A stretch of DNA of 64,000 nucleotides. It comes from Vibrio renipiscarius (GTDB lineage: Bacteria > Pseudomonadota > Gammaproteobacteria > Enterobacterales > Vibrionaceae). Each line of letters opens with the position of its first letter. The first letter of the stretch is position 1. Shown in pieces: positions 52,991-63,079 of this stretch. A program made the translations under genes and the position numbers. Location: assembly GCF_000827885.1 (NCBI RefSeq), contig NZ_JTKH01000006.1:434001-498000 (forward strand), given 5' to 3'. The notes beneath the pieces were generated by a model, which was not told the DNA's origin, ran no database searches, and was given only the letters and a program-made list of their open reading frames with translations.

Positions 52991-53823
52991 TGAATCAACG
53001 TATACAAACGTCGATGTCAGCGGGGAATAAAGGTTTCACGCTGATTGAAATGGTCGTCAGCATGGTGATTATTGGCATCATCAGCGTGGGTTTAATCAAC
53101 TATGGTGTGATCAGTTCAACGCTGTATATGGGGACGCAATACCGCTTATCTGCGCTCGAAGAGGCCCGCTTTCTGCTCACTCGTTTTAGTCGTGAATTAC
53201 CCAATACGGTGCCGATGAGTCCCCGCATTCTGGGTCAAGGTGAGTGCATCGAATATATACCCATGCTTTATGTTGGCGAGTTTTTACCCGATCAACTGGA
53301 TCTCAGCGCTCGTCATAGTGGTACGGAACTGCCTCTTGCTCATCCAATCCGCCGCTCGTTACTCGCTCAATGCTTTGTCGATCCCGCTCAACCGTGTTTG
53401 GTGAGTATTTATCCACGTAAGTCGGAAGAGTTATACCTTGGCGCCAATGTGAGCAATCAAATTTTCACTTTGACCTCTGTCGGTAGTCAGTCCCTTACGG
53501 TGGCTGAAAGCCTGTTGAGAAGACCTTTAACGCCTTCAAATCGGTTATTTGTTTATCAGCCTTTTGCGCGACAGATGTGTGCCACGGCAGCACAAATACG
53601 TTACTACCCAAACTATCCCATTAACGTGGCAGGGCGAGGCGTGCTCAACGGTGCAGCTTGGATTCCATTTGCCCAAGGAGTAGAGAGCAACCAGCCGATT
53701 TTTTCGCTGGGTTTCAATGGCACCTATTCCAGCACGGTCAGCATGAAATTTTCATTAAAGGTTAATCAAGGTACTGAAAAAGTGGAGTTTATGCAAAATG
53801 CACAAATCCTCAATGGCCAATAA
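52990..53823 (+). CDS. MshO-like type IV minor prepilin
   Basis: This 277-residue prepilin-like protein has the site and helix KG-FTLIEMVVSMVIIGIISVGL after a 15-residue leader, and a larger globular part, as in MshO. A RFSRELPNT segment after the helix is typical of GspJ/MshO-type minor pilins. ATG 52990 shares its first base with the stop of the preceding gene. Confidence 0.82.
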   Translation: MNQRIQTSMSAGNKGFTLIEMVVSMVIIGIISVGLINYGVISSTLYMGTQYRLSALEEARFLLTRFSRELPNTVPMSPRILGQGECIEYIPMLYVGEFLPDQLDLSARHSGTELPLAHPIRRSLLAQCFVDPAQPCLVSIYPRKSEELYLGANVSNQIFTLTSVGSQSLTVAESLLRRPLTPSNRLFVYQPFARQMCATAAQIRYYPNYPINVAGRGVLNGAAWIPFAQGVESNQPIFSLGFNGTYSSTVSMKFSLKVNQGTEKVEFMQNAQILNGQ

Positions 53824-54187
53824 ACAACAGCAAGGCAGTGCGCTGTTGGTGATTTTGTTTTCGATGGTTATCGCGACATTTTTTGCCGCACAGTTGCTGC
53901 AATTGAATAAGCAATCCAGTCAAGCCAACACTTATGAAGTGCTCAGTACTCGAGCGTATTGGGGAGCTCGCTCATTGGTAGAAAGGTTGGTGTATGAAAT
54001 CGTGCCAGTGACGGGGAGTAAACAAGAATCCTGCTTGCCTTCTTATCAGATGGCGGCTTTTCCTAACTGCCGTTTTGAGGTGACGTGTACGCCTAATGGC
54101 GACGCGACCATAGTGACATCCACTGCGATTTGCTCCGAGCAATCTTATCGCGTGAGCCGTCGATTTGAAGTAGAGGTAAGACCATGA
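53798..54187 (+). CDS. MshP-like pilus accessory protein
   Basis: This 129-residue protein has a short N-terminus and one hydrophobic helix (QQGSALLVILFSMVIATFFAAQ), the layout of MshP and PilX-type proteins that lack a classical FTLIE motif. A Cys-containing C-terminal part follows. It overlaps mshO by 26 bases and mshQ by 4 (ATGA). A start at the second Met (53813) is also possible. Confidence 0.75.
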   Translation: MHKSSMANKQQQGSALLVILFSMVIATFFAAQLLQLNKQSSQANTYEVLSTRAYWGARSLVERLVYEIVPVTGSKQESCLPSYQMAAFPNCRFEVTCTPNGDATIVTSTAICSEQSYRVSRRFEVEVRP

Positions 54188-57100
54188 AGAACATTTGGAT
54201 TGTCCTTGTTTTCGCTTTATTGAATGTCTCTTTTGCGTCCGCGGAGCCGACGGATAAAGGATACCATTTACAAGGCTATGTCTTTGAACATTATGATTTT
54301 GGTGGCACTCCAAAGGATTTTCATAATGCCAATAAAGGCAAAGGGATGGCGGTCTTAGATCGAGTTGCGGTAAGAATTGAAGGGAACGGAGTCGATCAAA
54401 CAGTGACCACTAACGGCGGTGGTAAATTTCACTTCAAACATCTACCGCGCGGTGATTACAAGATAACCTTGCCACAACCGAACCAATTGCGCTCCGAGCG
54501 GGGGAGTTGCCGGGAATGCCGACCAGTACAAGTATTCCCTTTTGTGAGTGAATACTATCAGTTTAATGTCACCGTTGATGGCAATGCGAAAGATGAGAAT
54601 ATCGGTATTTCTTACAGCGCAGTGACCAACAACCGTGACTCAGGCGTAGGTTCTTTGCGCCAGTTTACGATCAATACTGAGCAGCTAAAAGGTGGGCTTG
54701 GAAAGGCGTCTTTGCAGCAAGAAGGTCATCCTGCTGGCTACGATAATGCGATTTTTATGCTGGCGGAGAACGAGCGTCAGATAACCTTGAGCTCGCCGCT
54801 AGAATTAGAGGATGTCTTCTATACTAGGATCGATGCAACTCAATATGCTGAAGGTGCGTCTTCGCTTTCGATTAAGAGCCCAAATCAAAGCCCCGAAAAA
54901 GAACAAAACGGAATCGAGATCGAAGATAGTCAGTATTTGGTCATTGCGGGCATAGATTGGCTCTATTTTGACCATGCCATCAGGATGAAAGACAGCCAAT
55001 TCGTGACGATCGAAGGTAACCGGTTTGCGCACACCCGAGGTGCGGCGGTTCGATTTTATAACAACGATGATAATAACATCGAGCGAAACGTTTTTTTTGA
55101 CACCGTCAACCGCGAAGATACGCCGGGAGAAGCTGCGGCGTTATATTTAGACGCCTCAGAGCGGACAAGCGTTGTAAATAATACATTTGAAAAAAGTGGT
55201 GATGATCATCTATCCCCCGGTGCTCACAAAGCTCATGTATCGGCGATTCGAGTTTACTACGGTCACCAAAACTACTTAAGTCGCAACCAATTTCGTGATA
55301 CTCGAGGTATGTCAATAGACCTCCGCTTTAATGACCATGTAGGTTATATAACCAAGAATGATGGCCATTATACTTGGGGGGCAGGTATTGCCAATAACGG
55401 CATTGATTACCCGACGTTAGAGCGAGTGTCAGTGGGCGGAGTGGTGAGTGGAAGAGTGGTGCTTGATGATATGGATTCATATCTATCCTCTTGCCAACAA
55501 GATATGACCGATGTGGTGATCGAGTTATACAAAGCACAAGGGCAATTCAGTCATTCTACTCTTGAAGGAACGGCTTATCTCGGTACGTGCCATCTTGATG
55601 CAGCCGGTAATGTATCGAGTTGTTATTTGGATGGTTCAAGCTTTGATGGTGGAGACCTCATCACCGCTATCACCATTGATAAATGTGGTAACACGTCAGA
55701 AATGGGACCAACCGTTGTTGCGCAAGGGGGCACATACGATTTTGGCGATGCGCCAAATCACGATCTTGGCACGGGTTGGGAAGAGACTCGCTACCCCGTC
55801 ACGAAAGAGGATGAGGGGGCGCGTCATGCTATTGTTTCCGATGTCTGCTTAATGCCGGAGGCGGGGACCAGTTGTTTATTCCATATTGACGCGGAAAATA
55901 ATGGCACGCCATCACGCACCGCAACGAGCGATTTAACGGATGACGGTGTACGCGTTAATGGGAGCAGCGCTGCCGAAATGAAAGTTTTGCTGACCGATTA
56001 CCTCGATCACAATGGTGATGCAGAATCGGTTGAAAATACCATCATAGTCAACGCTTCAAAATCGGGGTACGTTTCGATTTGGTTGGATAAAAATCAAGAT
56101 GGTAGCTGGCAAGGGTTTGAACGTAATAGTCAGTTTGTGTCTGAAAAAATTGTCGATCGTGTTGCGGTTCAAGCGGGGCAAAATCGACTCTCAGATTTCC
56201 ACCTCTCACCATATGATGTCCACGGCGAAACGTTTATGCGTGTCCGTTACGCGACGGAAAAAGGCGATGTTGAGCATTTTAGCGGCAGTGCGAAAGACGG
56301 CGAAGTTGAAGACTATCAAGTGTGGATAGCCGCGCCGTCAATTGAGGTTGCAGGCTGTGAAGCTGGGTTACAAAATGGCTCGTTTGAGCACTTTTATACA
56401 GAGCGAACGCACAATGGCTGGGATACCCCTGAAAGCTCGGTCGCGGGCTGGTCAGTACAGCAGCTCGATCCCGCGGCGGATGCACAGCAATACCCCATAT
56501 CTCATCGGAATAACATTGAGTTTAACCACTATGATCATTACGTGGCACAACGGCCGTTAGATAATAGCCATAATGTCGCTGAGTTGAATGCCTACCACCC
56601 AACCATGATGTATCAAGACATTGTGACGACGCCGGGTGAAAAAATTCGCTGGTCTTTTGACTACTCAAATCGCACGAAATCGGCTCCTAGAGACGACCAA
56701 CAGATTGCTTTGCTGTTCGGTGCCCCAAATGGCAATTTGGTCGAAAACCAGACCATTGAAGGTAAAGACGACTGGGAAACATACTCAGGGTTGTATACGG
56801 TTCCTCAAGGCCAGTATGTGACTCGAATCGCCTTTAAGTCGCTTAAACCGTTAGATGGTGCGTCAGGCAATATTCTTGATAACGCAAAATTTGGCTGTGA
56901 AATTGGTTATGATTTCGGGGACTTACCGAGTCGCTATCGAGAGGCGCTTAACGTTGGCTATCATGTCGTGCCGAATCTCTACATTGGCGAAGAAGCGCCG
57001 GATGTAGAAAGGGAAGCGATCAGCTCTGACTATGCTAAAGGGGATGATCAACATGGCTTTAATGATGAGCTCACGTTTTCTTCTCCGATTATGATTACGA

Positions 57101-60100
57101 GAAATCAATCGGTTGAGATAGAGGATGTGCAAGTCTACAACGCCACGGGTAAACCTGCGATGCTCAACGCTTGGATTGATTTTGATGGCAATGCTCGTAT
57201 GGATGCCGATGAAATGGCACAACCCCAACGTATTGCTTCTCAAGGAAATTCACAACGAGTCACCTTGAATTGGAATGGGCATAGGGATTGGTCGAACAAC
57301 ATCGGTCACACGTTTATGCGCATTTCGCTTGCACAAGCGAATGGCAGTATCAGAGAGGGTGAGGTTGAAGATCATCTTGTCTACATCACCGAGCAAGAGT
57401 TAACACCGCAACCGGGACGTTGTGATGGGTTTATTCAGGTAAAAGAACCGCAAGGCAGTGGCCGTTATCAATACGCAAAGTGGGTTGCCAATGGTGGGCA
57501 ATTAGCCATTGAAAGCATTAACCCGGCACTGGCTACGGATGAAATCAAGGTGGTTGGGTTAAACCCGCTTGACGGCTTAACTTACGGTGTGGGTTCTGAC
57601 CGTCGGTACGGCTGTACATCAGGAAGTCGACCAAGGTGTGAAGTGCACCTTTTTGTGGCGGATCAAAGCCATAATCCGGCCGCGGAATTTATTCACCTTG
57701 TCCCATTGAGAGCCGCGCACGATGGCGTGACGATTGAGGATAAAAATGGCAGTCGTTACCGCTTTAATGCCAATGAAATCTTCGATACACAAAAAATGGC
57801 CGACAACAACAATACGCGCCTATCTCGCCCGAATGCCGGTGATGTGAGCCTTGATGGCCGCTATCTCATTGTGGGTCGAGGTTCATGGCATACCTTAGTG
57901 CGTATTGATTTGGCAACGGGTGTGTTTGACACCATTCAACTCGACATTCCGAGCCGGCAGAATACACCGTGGAGCGCCGACTTTGCCTTTAACCCACAAA
58001 GTGGTGATAGCCGTTATGTCTATGCTCTAGCGGGGGATTTAAGATACCTTTATCGCATTGCTCTGCAAGACATTTCCAGTTCAGTTAAGGCCGGTAGTTA
58101 CACCCGTTTTCCCTTAAATTTGGTACTCAATTCGGATGATGGTGGTAAAGCCGTTTGGCCTCAGAATTTCGCTGGCAAACTGGGGGCTGGTGGGATTGGT
58201 ATTAATAAAGGCGGTATTTTATTCGCGATGGCCAATGGCGGTCTGCATGACTTAAACCAAAACGGCCGATGGGAGCACGTTGAACTTATAACGCCAACCA
58301 CCGCGCTCTATTCGGTCGATATTGCGAAACAAGAAATTCGCTTTGAGCTGCGTGGGTTGGAGGAATCGACCACCAGTAACGATGCGGGCGGTTGTGCCAT
58401 TCATGCGGACTACGGCGATGTGCCTGAAGTGCTAGAAGCAGGGGACCCAGCTCGCCATTTAGGCACCAGTGAATGGTTGAAATTGGGGCACCATTGGTCG
58501 GCTGACCTAGGTCCCGGCCATGATGGCAATGCCGATTCAGACCTTTCCGATGATGGGGTTATCATTCGAGATAAAACCACGGGTTCGGAAATTAGTTTGC
58601 CAAACGGCTCATTGCTGCCTTTGCGCAGCTACGCGATTTCGCTTGATAAGCGTGGGGGTGGGCAAGCAACCGCATGGGTGAACTGGGGGAGTGATGCTCA
58701 GTGGCGCAGTGTGGACCTTAATAAAGGCATTGATGTGCCCCTCAATGCGGGTTCTCGAGGTTATTTAAGAGTGCGCTATGCGGAAACTGCCGTCACAAGC
58801 CCTCATGGTGAAGCGCCATCCGGTGAAGTGGAAGACATCAGTTTTGCGATTGGCAATCCCATTAAAGGCATCAACGTGACGGCTCCTGGATCGCCACTGA
58901 CCTGTGAAGTGGCTGAATATCGTATTTTGCTTGATGTTGAAGGCGGAGAGTTGTCGCAAGATCTTAATGTTGATGTCCGTTTTGACAATCCACCGAGTGG
59001 CTGTTGGTTTGATGCATCGCCTTTTGGTCGCGCGGAAGCGAGTTCTCGCACGCGCTGCTCGGGGAATAGTAAGACGATATTATTCAACAAGCATGGCAGT
59101 CTAAGTCGCTCAATTTGGGTTGCGACCGATTCTGAATTGGGGCCAGTCACCTTAACCGCCAGTGCCATCGATGTGGGGTCTGATAGCGACTCCGTGCATT
59201 TTAGCAAAACGGGTTTTAAGATCACGCCTTACCAAGCGCCTAAGTATTACCGAGCGGGAGAAGAGTTCTCCTTGCAACTGACGCGAAAAATCGCCTTAGA
59301 AGATCAAGCAAGTTGCGCGATTGATACGGACTACCAAGGGAATAAGGTCTTTACACTGCGTTATAACAAAGCCTTCGAGCCTGTTCTTGGCGAGATGGCA
59401 TTGCAAGGAAAGGTGCTGAATCCCAATGGTGAGAAGCGTACGATTTCGTTCTCCAATGGGGTGAGCGAAGTGTTGCCTGCCAGCTATTCAGAATCAGGCC
59501 ATTTAAATGTTGAGGCGGATTATCAGCCCCCGGAAGGCTTACTAAAATCGGCCGACATCAGTTTCACCGTTAACCCCTATGCGTTGGTGGTAAAGCGGAA
59601 CTATAGCGCCAACGATGACAAGATTGAGAATAATGGTCTTCAGCAGCCCTTTGTCTCTGCCGGTACGCCATTTATGGTTGAAGTCGCTGCGGTAGAAAAA
59701 GGCGGAGCGATTACTCGTAACTTTAACGCGTCGCTGGCGAGTGGTAAAACGGGTTTTGACAGCAGCGTTGTGATGCCCGCAAGCCAAGTCAGTAGCGCGC
59801 CAATACTGAGCATGCCTAATGGGCTAAATCGAGTATTCAGTTCAGGGCGACTCATTAACCGATTTGAATATGACAATGTGGGAGCGATTCGCACTCGTTG
59901 GGCAGTCGATCGCTATGCAGGGCAGAGTGGTTTGGCCAACTTCTTGGATACGAAAATAACGCATGATTCGTTGAATAACGATGATCAAGTGGGCTATTTC
60001 TATCCCGACTATATGCTGCTATCGAGTCAATTCACGGCACCGATGAAGCATGCTGACAAGCCGTGGACGTATTATGGCAAGCCAGATATTGCGTTGGCTT

Positions 60101-60972
60101 TTTCACTCAGTGCTAAAAGTGCGAACCATCGTGATCTTAGTTTCTATGACGCAAGTGCATTGAGCGGTGCCGAGCAGCCGCTGTTGGCGGATCTTCATTT
60201 TGATTATGGCGATTCTCCACAACCAAGTTGTGGTCAACCGCGGTTAATTGATGAGAATAATCAGCCAATAGATTTTGAACAGTCATGGAATAAAGGCCAA
60301 TGGCAGATCAGTAGCCAGACGGCGATGTTCTATCGGGATATTGATTGTAAGCAAGCTTTACGTGGTATCTCATTGCAAGCTTCAGTCGCGACTAGTGTGC
60401 CGGGCCGAACGATTCCGATTTATCCAAGTCGCGACATGAGCGTCGATCTCAGTGGTGGGCCTATCCCGCTTGGTGATTCGATGGATGTTCTGTTTGGTCG
60501 TTTGGCGATAAATAATGCTTCAGGACCGATAGACCAATTGTTGCCGATGGCGATACATGCGGAATATTGGCAAGGAAGTGGTTTTATCACTAACGAGTGG
60601 GATAAATGGTCTGAGATTGGCCAAGGTGGCATCGCCAGTCTCCCAGAGATTGAGCACATCGAGCGTTATTCCGCGCAAGACGGACAAGCTATCCCTGTGA
60701 TCATGGACGGTTCTATGGATGCAAAGAGTATCGCTGATGGTCAAGTGACAACGCATATTGGGGCTGACGCGCCAGGTTACGCCAAAGTCCCGTTGACCTT
60801 TAGTGATGGCGCTGAAAAATGGCTTGGTTACTGTTGGCAAATTGAGGCGTTCGCTGTCGTGTCCAATGAGTGCCGTCTTCAAACGGATTATTGGCAAGCG
60901 CCAGAGGCGATGGCCACATTTGGCGTTTCGACAGGGTCGAATAATGTGATCTATTTTATGGAAAAATATTAG
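54184..60972 (+). CDS. MshQ-like giant exported protein, probable pilus-tip adhesin
   Basis: This 2262-residue protein has a signal peptide (about residues 1-21). Next come an SdrD-B-like or carboxypeptidase-regulatory-like fold (about 28-110) and a right-handed beta-helix region (about 150-400; TNNRDSGVGSLRQ opens it). Modules beginning with DFGD or DYGD follow near residues 518, 908, 1409 and 2005, of which three end in GEVED (near 704, 1057, 1545). Near the C-terminus VLFGRLAINNASGP and AEYWQGSGFITN resemble the end domain of MshQ (DUF6701). It is nearly twice the length I recall for V. cholerae MshQ. As the last gene of a minor pilin operon, it is likely carried or displayed by the pilus; function as adhesin is inferred. 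Confidence 0.8.
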   Translation: MKNIWIVLVFALLNVSFASAEPTDKGYHLQGYVFEHYDFGGTPKDFHNANKGKGMAVLDRVAVRIEGNGVDQTVTTNGGGKFHFKHLPRGDYKITLPQPNQLRSERGSCRECRPVQVFPFVSEYYQFNVTVDGNAKDENIGISYSAVTNNRDSGVGSLRQFTINTEQLKGGLGKASLQQEGHPAGYDNAIFMLAENERQITLSSPLELEDVFYTRIDATQYAEGASSLSIKSPNQSPEKEQNGIEIEDSQYLVIAGIDWLYFDHAIRMKDSQFVTIEGNRFAHTRGAAVRFYNNDDNNIERNVFFDTVNREDTPGEAAALYLDASERTSVVNNTFEKSGDDHLSPGAHKAHVSAIRVYYGHQNYLSRNQFRDTRGMSIDLRFNDHVGYITKNDGHYTWGAGIANNGIDYPTLERVSVGGVVSGRVVLDDMDSYLSSCQQDMTDVVIELYKAQGQFSHSTLEGTAYLGTCHLDAAGNVSSCYLDGSSFDGGDLITAITIDKCGNTSEMGPTVVAQGGTYDFGDAPNHDLGTGWEETRYPVTKEDEGARHAIVSDVCLMPEAGTSCLFHIDAENNGTPSRTATSDLTDDGVRVNGSSAAEMKVLLTDYLDHNGDAESVENTIIVNASKSGYVSIWLDKNQDGSWQGFERNSQFVSEKIVDRVAVQAGQNRLSDFHLSPYDVHGETFMRVRYATEKGDVEHFSGSAKDGEVEDYQVWIAAPSIEVAGCEAGLQNGSFEHFYTERTHNGWDTPESSVAGWSVQQLDPAADAQQYPISHRNNIEFNHYDHYVAQRPLDNSHNVAELNAYHPTMMYQDIVTTPGEKIRWSFDYSNRTKSAPRDDQQIALLFGAPNGNLVENQTIEGKDDWETYSGLYTVPQGQYVTRIAFKSLKPLDGASGNILDNAKFGCEIGYDFGDLPSRYREALNVGYHVVPNLYIGEEAPDVEREAISSDYAKGDDQHGFNDELTFSSPIMITRNQSVEIEDVQVYNATGKPAMLNAWIDFDGNARMDADEMAQPQRIASQGNSQRVTLNWNGHRDWSNNIGHTFMRISLAQANGSIREGEVEDHLVYITEQELTPQPGRCDGFIQVKEPQGSGRYQYAKWVANGGQLAIESINPALATDEIKVVGLNPLDGLTYGVGSDRRYGCTSGSRPRCEVHLFVADQSHNPAAEFIHLVPLRAAHDGVTIEDKNGSRYRFNANEIFDTQKMADNNNTRLSRPNAGDVSLDGRYLIVGRGSWHTLVRIDLATGVFDTIQLDIPSRQNTPWSADFAFNPQSGDSRYVYALAGDLRYLYRIALQDISSSVKAGSYTRFPLNLVLNSDDGGKAVWPQNFAGKLGAGGIGINKGGILFAMANGGLHDLNQNGRWEHVELITPTTALYSVDIAKQEIRFELRGLEESTTSNDAGGCAIHADYGDVPEVLEAGDPARHLGTSEWLKLGHHWSADLGPGHDGNADSDLSDDGVIIRDKTTGSEISLPNGSLLPLRSYAISLDKRGGGQATAWVNWGSDAQWRSVDLNKGIDVPLNAGSRGYLRVRYAETAVTSPHGEAPSGEVEDISFAIGNPIKGINVTAPGSPLTCEVAEYRILLDVEGGELSQDLNVDVRFDNPPSGCWFDASPFGRAEASSRTRCSGNSKTILFNKHGSLSRSIWVATDSELGPVTLTASAIDVGSDSDSVHFSKTGFKITPYQAPKYYRAGEEFSLQLTRKIALEDQASCAIDTDYQGNKVFTLRYNKAFEPVLGEMALQGKVLNPNGEKRTISFSNGVSEVLPASYSESGHLNVEADYQPPEGLLKSADISFTVNPYALVVKRNYSANDDKIENNGLQQPFVSAGTPFMVEVAAVEKGGAITRNFNASLASGKTGFDSSVVMPASQVSSAPILSMPNGLNRVFSSGRLINRFEYDNVGAIRTRWAVDRYAGQSGLANFLDTKITHDSLNNDDQVGYFYPDYMLLSSQFTAPMKHADKPWTYYGKPDIALAFSLSAKSANHRDLSFYDASALSGAEQPLLADLHFDYGDSPQPSCGQPRLIDENNQPIDFEQSWNKGQWQISSQTAMFYRDIDCKQALRGISLQASVATSVPGRTIPIYPSRDMSVDLSGGPIPLGDSMDVLFGRLAINNASGPIDQLLPMAIHAEYWQGSGFITNEWDKWSEIGQGGIASLPEIEHIERYSAQDGQAIPVIMDGSMDAKSIADGQVTTHIGADAPGYAKVPLTFSDGAEKWLGYCWQIEAFAVVSNECRLQTDYWQAPEAMATFGVSTGSNNVIYFMEKY

Positions 60973-61067
60973 CAGTGGCTCACGATTGGCCAGTGTTAAG
61001 TTGAATAAACCAGATAAGGAAATGAAAAACCAAGATCCGGTTAACTAAGTTCCGGCTAATTGAACGG

Positions 61068-61104
61068 GCCCCCAATAGTTGAACCGAATTATTGGGGGCT
61101 TTTT
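61068..61104 (+). terminator. terminator of the minor pilin operon
   Basis: The perfect 10-bp stem GCCCCCAATA/TATTGGGGGC is followed by TTTTT. Confidence 0.85.
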
Positions 61105-61183
61105 AGCATTTGCGAATGGCGAATGGCGACCATTGATGTGCTCGTAAAGCGAAAAATCAGCCGGCTAGGTTAATCGGTTTGGT

Positions 61184-61777
61184 TTAAGGCGCAAATGCGC
61201 GCACTATCGTGGTCACAATGAGGTCGATTTTTCTATCGAGCTCTTCCTGTTCGGGTTGCGGAAGAATATCGAGTACATACGGCCAAAAGAGTAAACCTTG
61301 GAAAATACTCACGTACACACTGGTGATGGTTTGTGCATCACCCGCTTCCAGCTTGCCACTGGCGAGCGCTTTCTCAAACCAGGTGCTGACTGAGCGAGTA
61401 CGGTAAAGACGTTCGGTCACGCTTTTGGCTAAATCGGGCTGACGGAAAAACTCCATGATGATAGTACGCGATAGGGCGATGCCATAGATGTTGTACATCA
61501 CGTCGATTTCACGCAAGGTCACCAATCTGAGTTGCTCTTCAAGTGGCGTTTGTTCGTCAAACGGGTAGTCGATGTTGCGCACAACACTTTCTTGAATTTG
61601 CACTAAAACTTCTTCGAACAAACATTCTTTACTTTCAAAATGGCGATACAAAGTCCGTTTTGAAACCTCTGCATTCGCGCAAACGTTATTCATGTTTGCG
61701 GCGGAAAAGCCATTCTGAATAAACTCGTCTTTGGCAGCTTCGATAATCGCGAGCCGTTTTTGTTCTGAGCGGGTCAT
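61184..61777 (-). CDS. TetR/AcrR-family repressor of the adjacent efflux genes
   Basis: This 197-residue regulator has an N-terminal TetR HTH (about 8-54; FSAANMNNVCANAEVSKRTLYRHF) and an AcrR-type C-terminal domain. It is divergent from an RND efflux operon with 186 bases between; the interval holds two copies of one palindrome, its likely operators. Repression relieved by a toxic substrate is the usual scheme for such pairs. Confidence 0.88.
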   Translation of the reverse strand: MTRSEQKRLAIIEAAKDEFIQNGFSAANMNNVCANAEVSKRTLYRHFESKECLFEEVLVQIQESVVRNIDYPFDEQTPLEEQLRLVTLREIDVMYNIYGIALSRTIIMEFFRQPDLAKSVTERLYRTRSVSTWFEKALASGKLEAGDAQTITSVYVSIFQGLLFWPYVLDILPQPEQEELDRKIDLIVTTIVRAFAP

Positions 61778-61844
61778 CTCGCTTCTCCTTAAATGCGATG
61801 CGACACGTGTAATCTCAGTAGTTTAACAATATGCGCGCACAAGG

Positions 61845-61860
61845 TAAACTTTTGAGTTTA
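61845..61860. promoter_or_regulatory. operator copy 1, TAAACT-TTTG-AGTTTA
   Basis: This perfect 6-bp inverted repeat with a 4-base centre is extended by G and C to 18 bases. It is identical in its arms to the copy at 61893-61908, 48 bases away centre to centre, between the divergent tetR and efflux genes. Confidence 0.7.
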
Positions 61861-61892
61861 CTTTGTGTTCGTGCTCAAATAGAATCCAAAAA

Positions 61893-61908
61893 TAAACTCG
61901 TGAGTTTA
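61893..61908. promoter_or_regulatory. operator copy 2, TAAACT-CGTG-AGTTTA
   Basis: The same arms as copy 1, 55 bases before the adaptor start, close to where an efflux promoter would lie. Confidence 0.7.
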
Positions 61909-61963
61909 CCTATATTCAATCTTATTCAGAGTCGATGAAATCTTTGCCTCTTAGGAGAACAAC

Positions 61964-63079
61964 GTGAAAAATGCACACAATACCGCCATTTCCGCGAAGC
62001 TAAAATTGCTCGCATTGGCGATAGGTCTCTCTTTATCTGGTGTGGTATTGACTGGGTGTGGCACTGAAGCTGAAGCGCCAGTGGTTCAACCTTCGGTTAA
62101 ACCTGCCTTAATAGAAACCATCACGGCGAGCCGCGGTGACAATCTCAGCTTTAATGGCGTCGTTCGCGCCGCTGAACGCGCAGACTTGTCGTTTCGTGTG
62201 GGTGGTCGTTTAACGGACATTTTGGTGAAAGAGGGCGATAGAGTTAGCCAAGGCCAACTTTTAGCGCGTTTAGATTCACGTGATGCAGAGATCGCATTGG
62301 CATCGGCTCGTTTGGAGCTGAATAATATTGAAGCGGAATATCAGCGTGCAAAAGCGATTTATGAAAAGAGCAAAGCGATTTCAAAAAGCAGCTTAGATGA
62401 GTTAACCACTCGCTTTAATTTGGCGCAGAACCGTCGTGACGAAGCGCAACGTCAATTAGACTACACGCGTATTGAAGCGCCATTTGATGGCATCATCGGC
62501 CGTAAACTGGTCGATAATCACATGCAAATTCAAGCGAACGCCGTGGTGTTCACGTTGCATGATTTGAATGACATGGAAGTGGTGATTCACATTCCAGACA
62601 GTGTCATGCTTTCAGGGCTGCGCAGTACAAAAGCTGCGGCTGAGCTGAGTACGATTCCAAATCAGTTGTTTGATTTGAACTTACGTTCATACGCTACTCA
62701 AGCCGATCCTATCTCGCAAACTTACGCGGTGGTATTGGGCTTTGAAAATTTGAACGGTTATCGCGTGCTTCCAGGCATGACGGTGAAAGTATTACCGGCA
62801 GAGCAAGAAAACAATATAGATAACCCGCTGATTACCTTGCCGATCACGGCTGTCGTTCCCGACAACCAAGGCAAACAATTTGTTTGGTTAGTCGGTAGCG
62901 ATAATAAGGTCACCAAACGCTTTGTTGAGGTGGGCGCATTAAGTCGCGATCGCGTGGTCATTAGTGCTCACTTAGCACTCGGTGAAAGAGTGGTGATTGC
63001 GGGCGTATCAAGTCTGCAAGAGGGAATGGAAATTCGCCCAATGGATGATGATAAATCTGGCAGTAACGAGGCTCGCTAA
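61964..63079 (+). CDS. RND efflux periplasmic adaptor lipoprotein
   Basis: This membrane fusion protein (371 residues) links an RND pump to an outer-membrane channel. There is an N-terminal lipobox VVLTGC (Cys about residue 27), a lipoyl half-motif (LSFRVGGRLTDILVKEGDRV), a helical hairpin (about 110-160), the second lipoyl half YTRIEAPFDGIIGRKLVDN, and beta-barrel and membrane-proximal domains. The start is GTG 61964 with AGGAG at 61953-61957. Its TAA overlaps the permease ATG by one base. No outer-membrane channel gene is in the window. Confidence 0.9.
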   Translation: MKNAHNTAISAKLKLLALAIGLSLSGVVLTGCGTEAEAPVVQPSVKPALIETITASRGDNLSFNGVVRAAERADLSFRVGGRLTDILVKEGDRVSQGQLLARLDSRDAEIALASARLELNNIEAEYQRAKAIYEKSKAISKSSLDELTTRFNLAQNRRDEAQRQLDYTRIEAPFDGIIGRKLVDNHMQIQANAVVFTLHDLNDMEVVIHIPDSVMLSGLRSTKAAAELSTIPNQLFDLNLRSYATQADPISQTYAVVLGFENLNGYRVLPGMTVKVLPAEQENNIDNPLITLPITAVVPDNQGKQFVWLVGSDNKVTKRFVEVGALSRDRVVISAHLALGERVVIAGVSSLQEGMEIRPMDDDKSGSNEAR

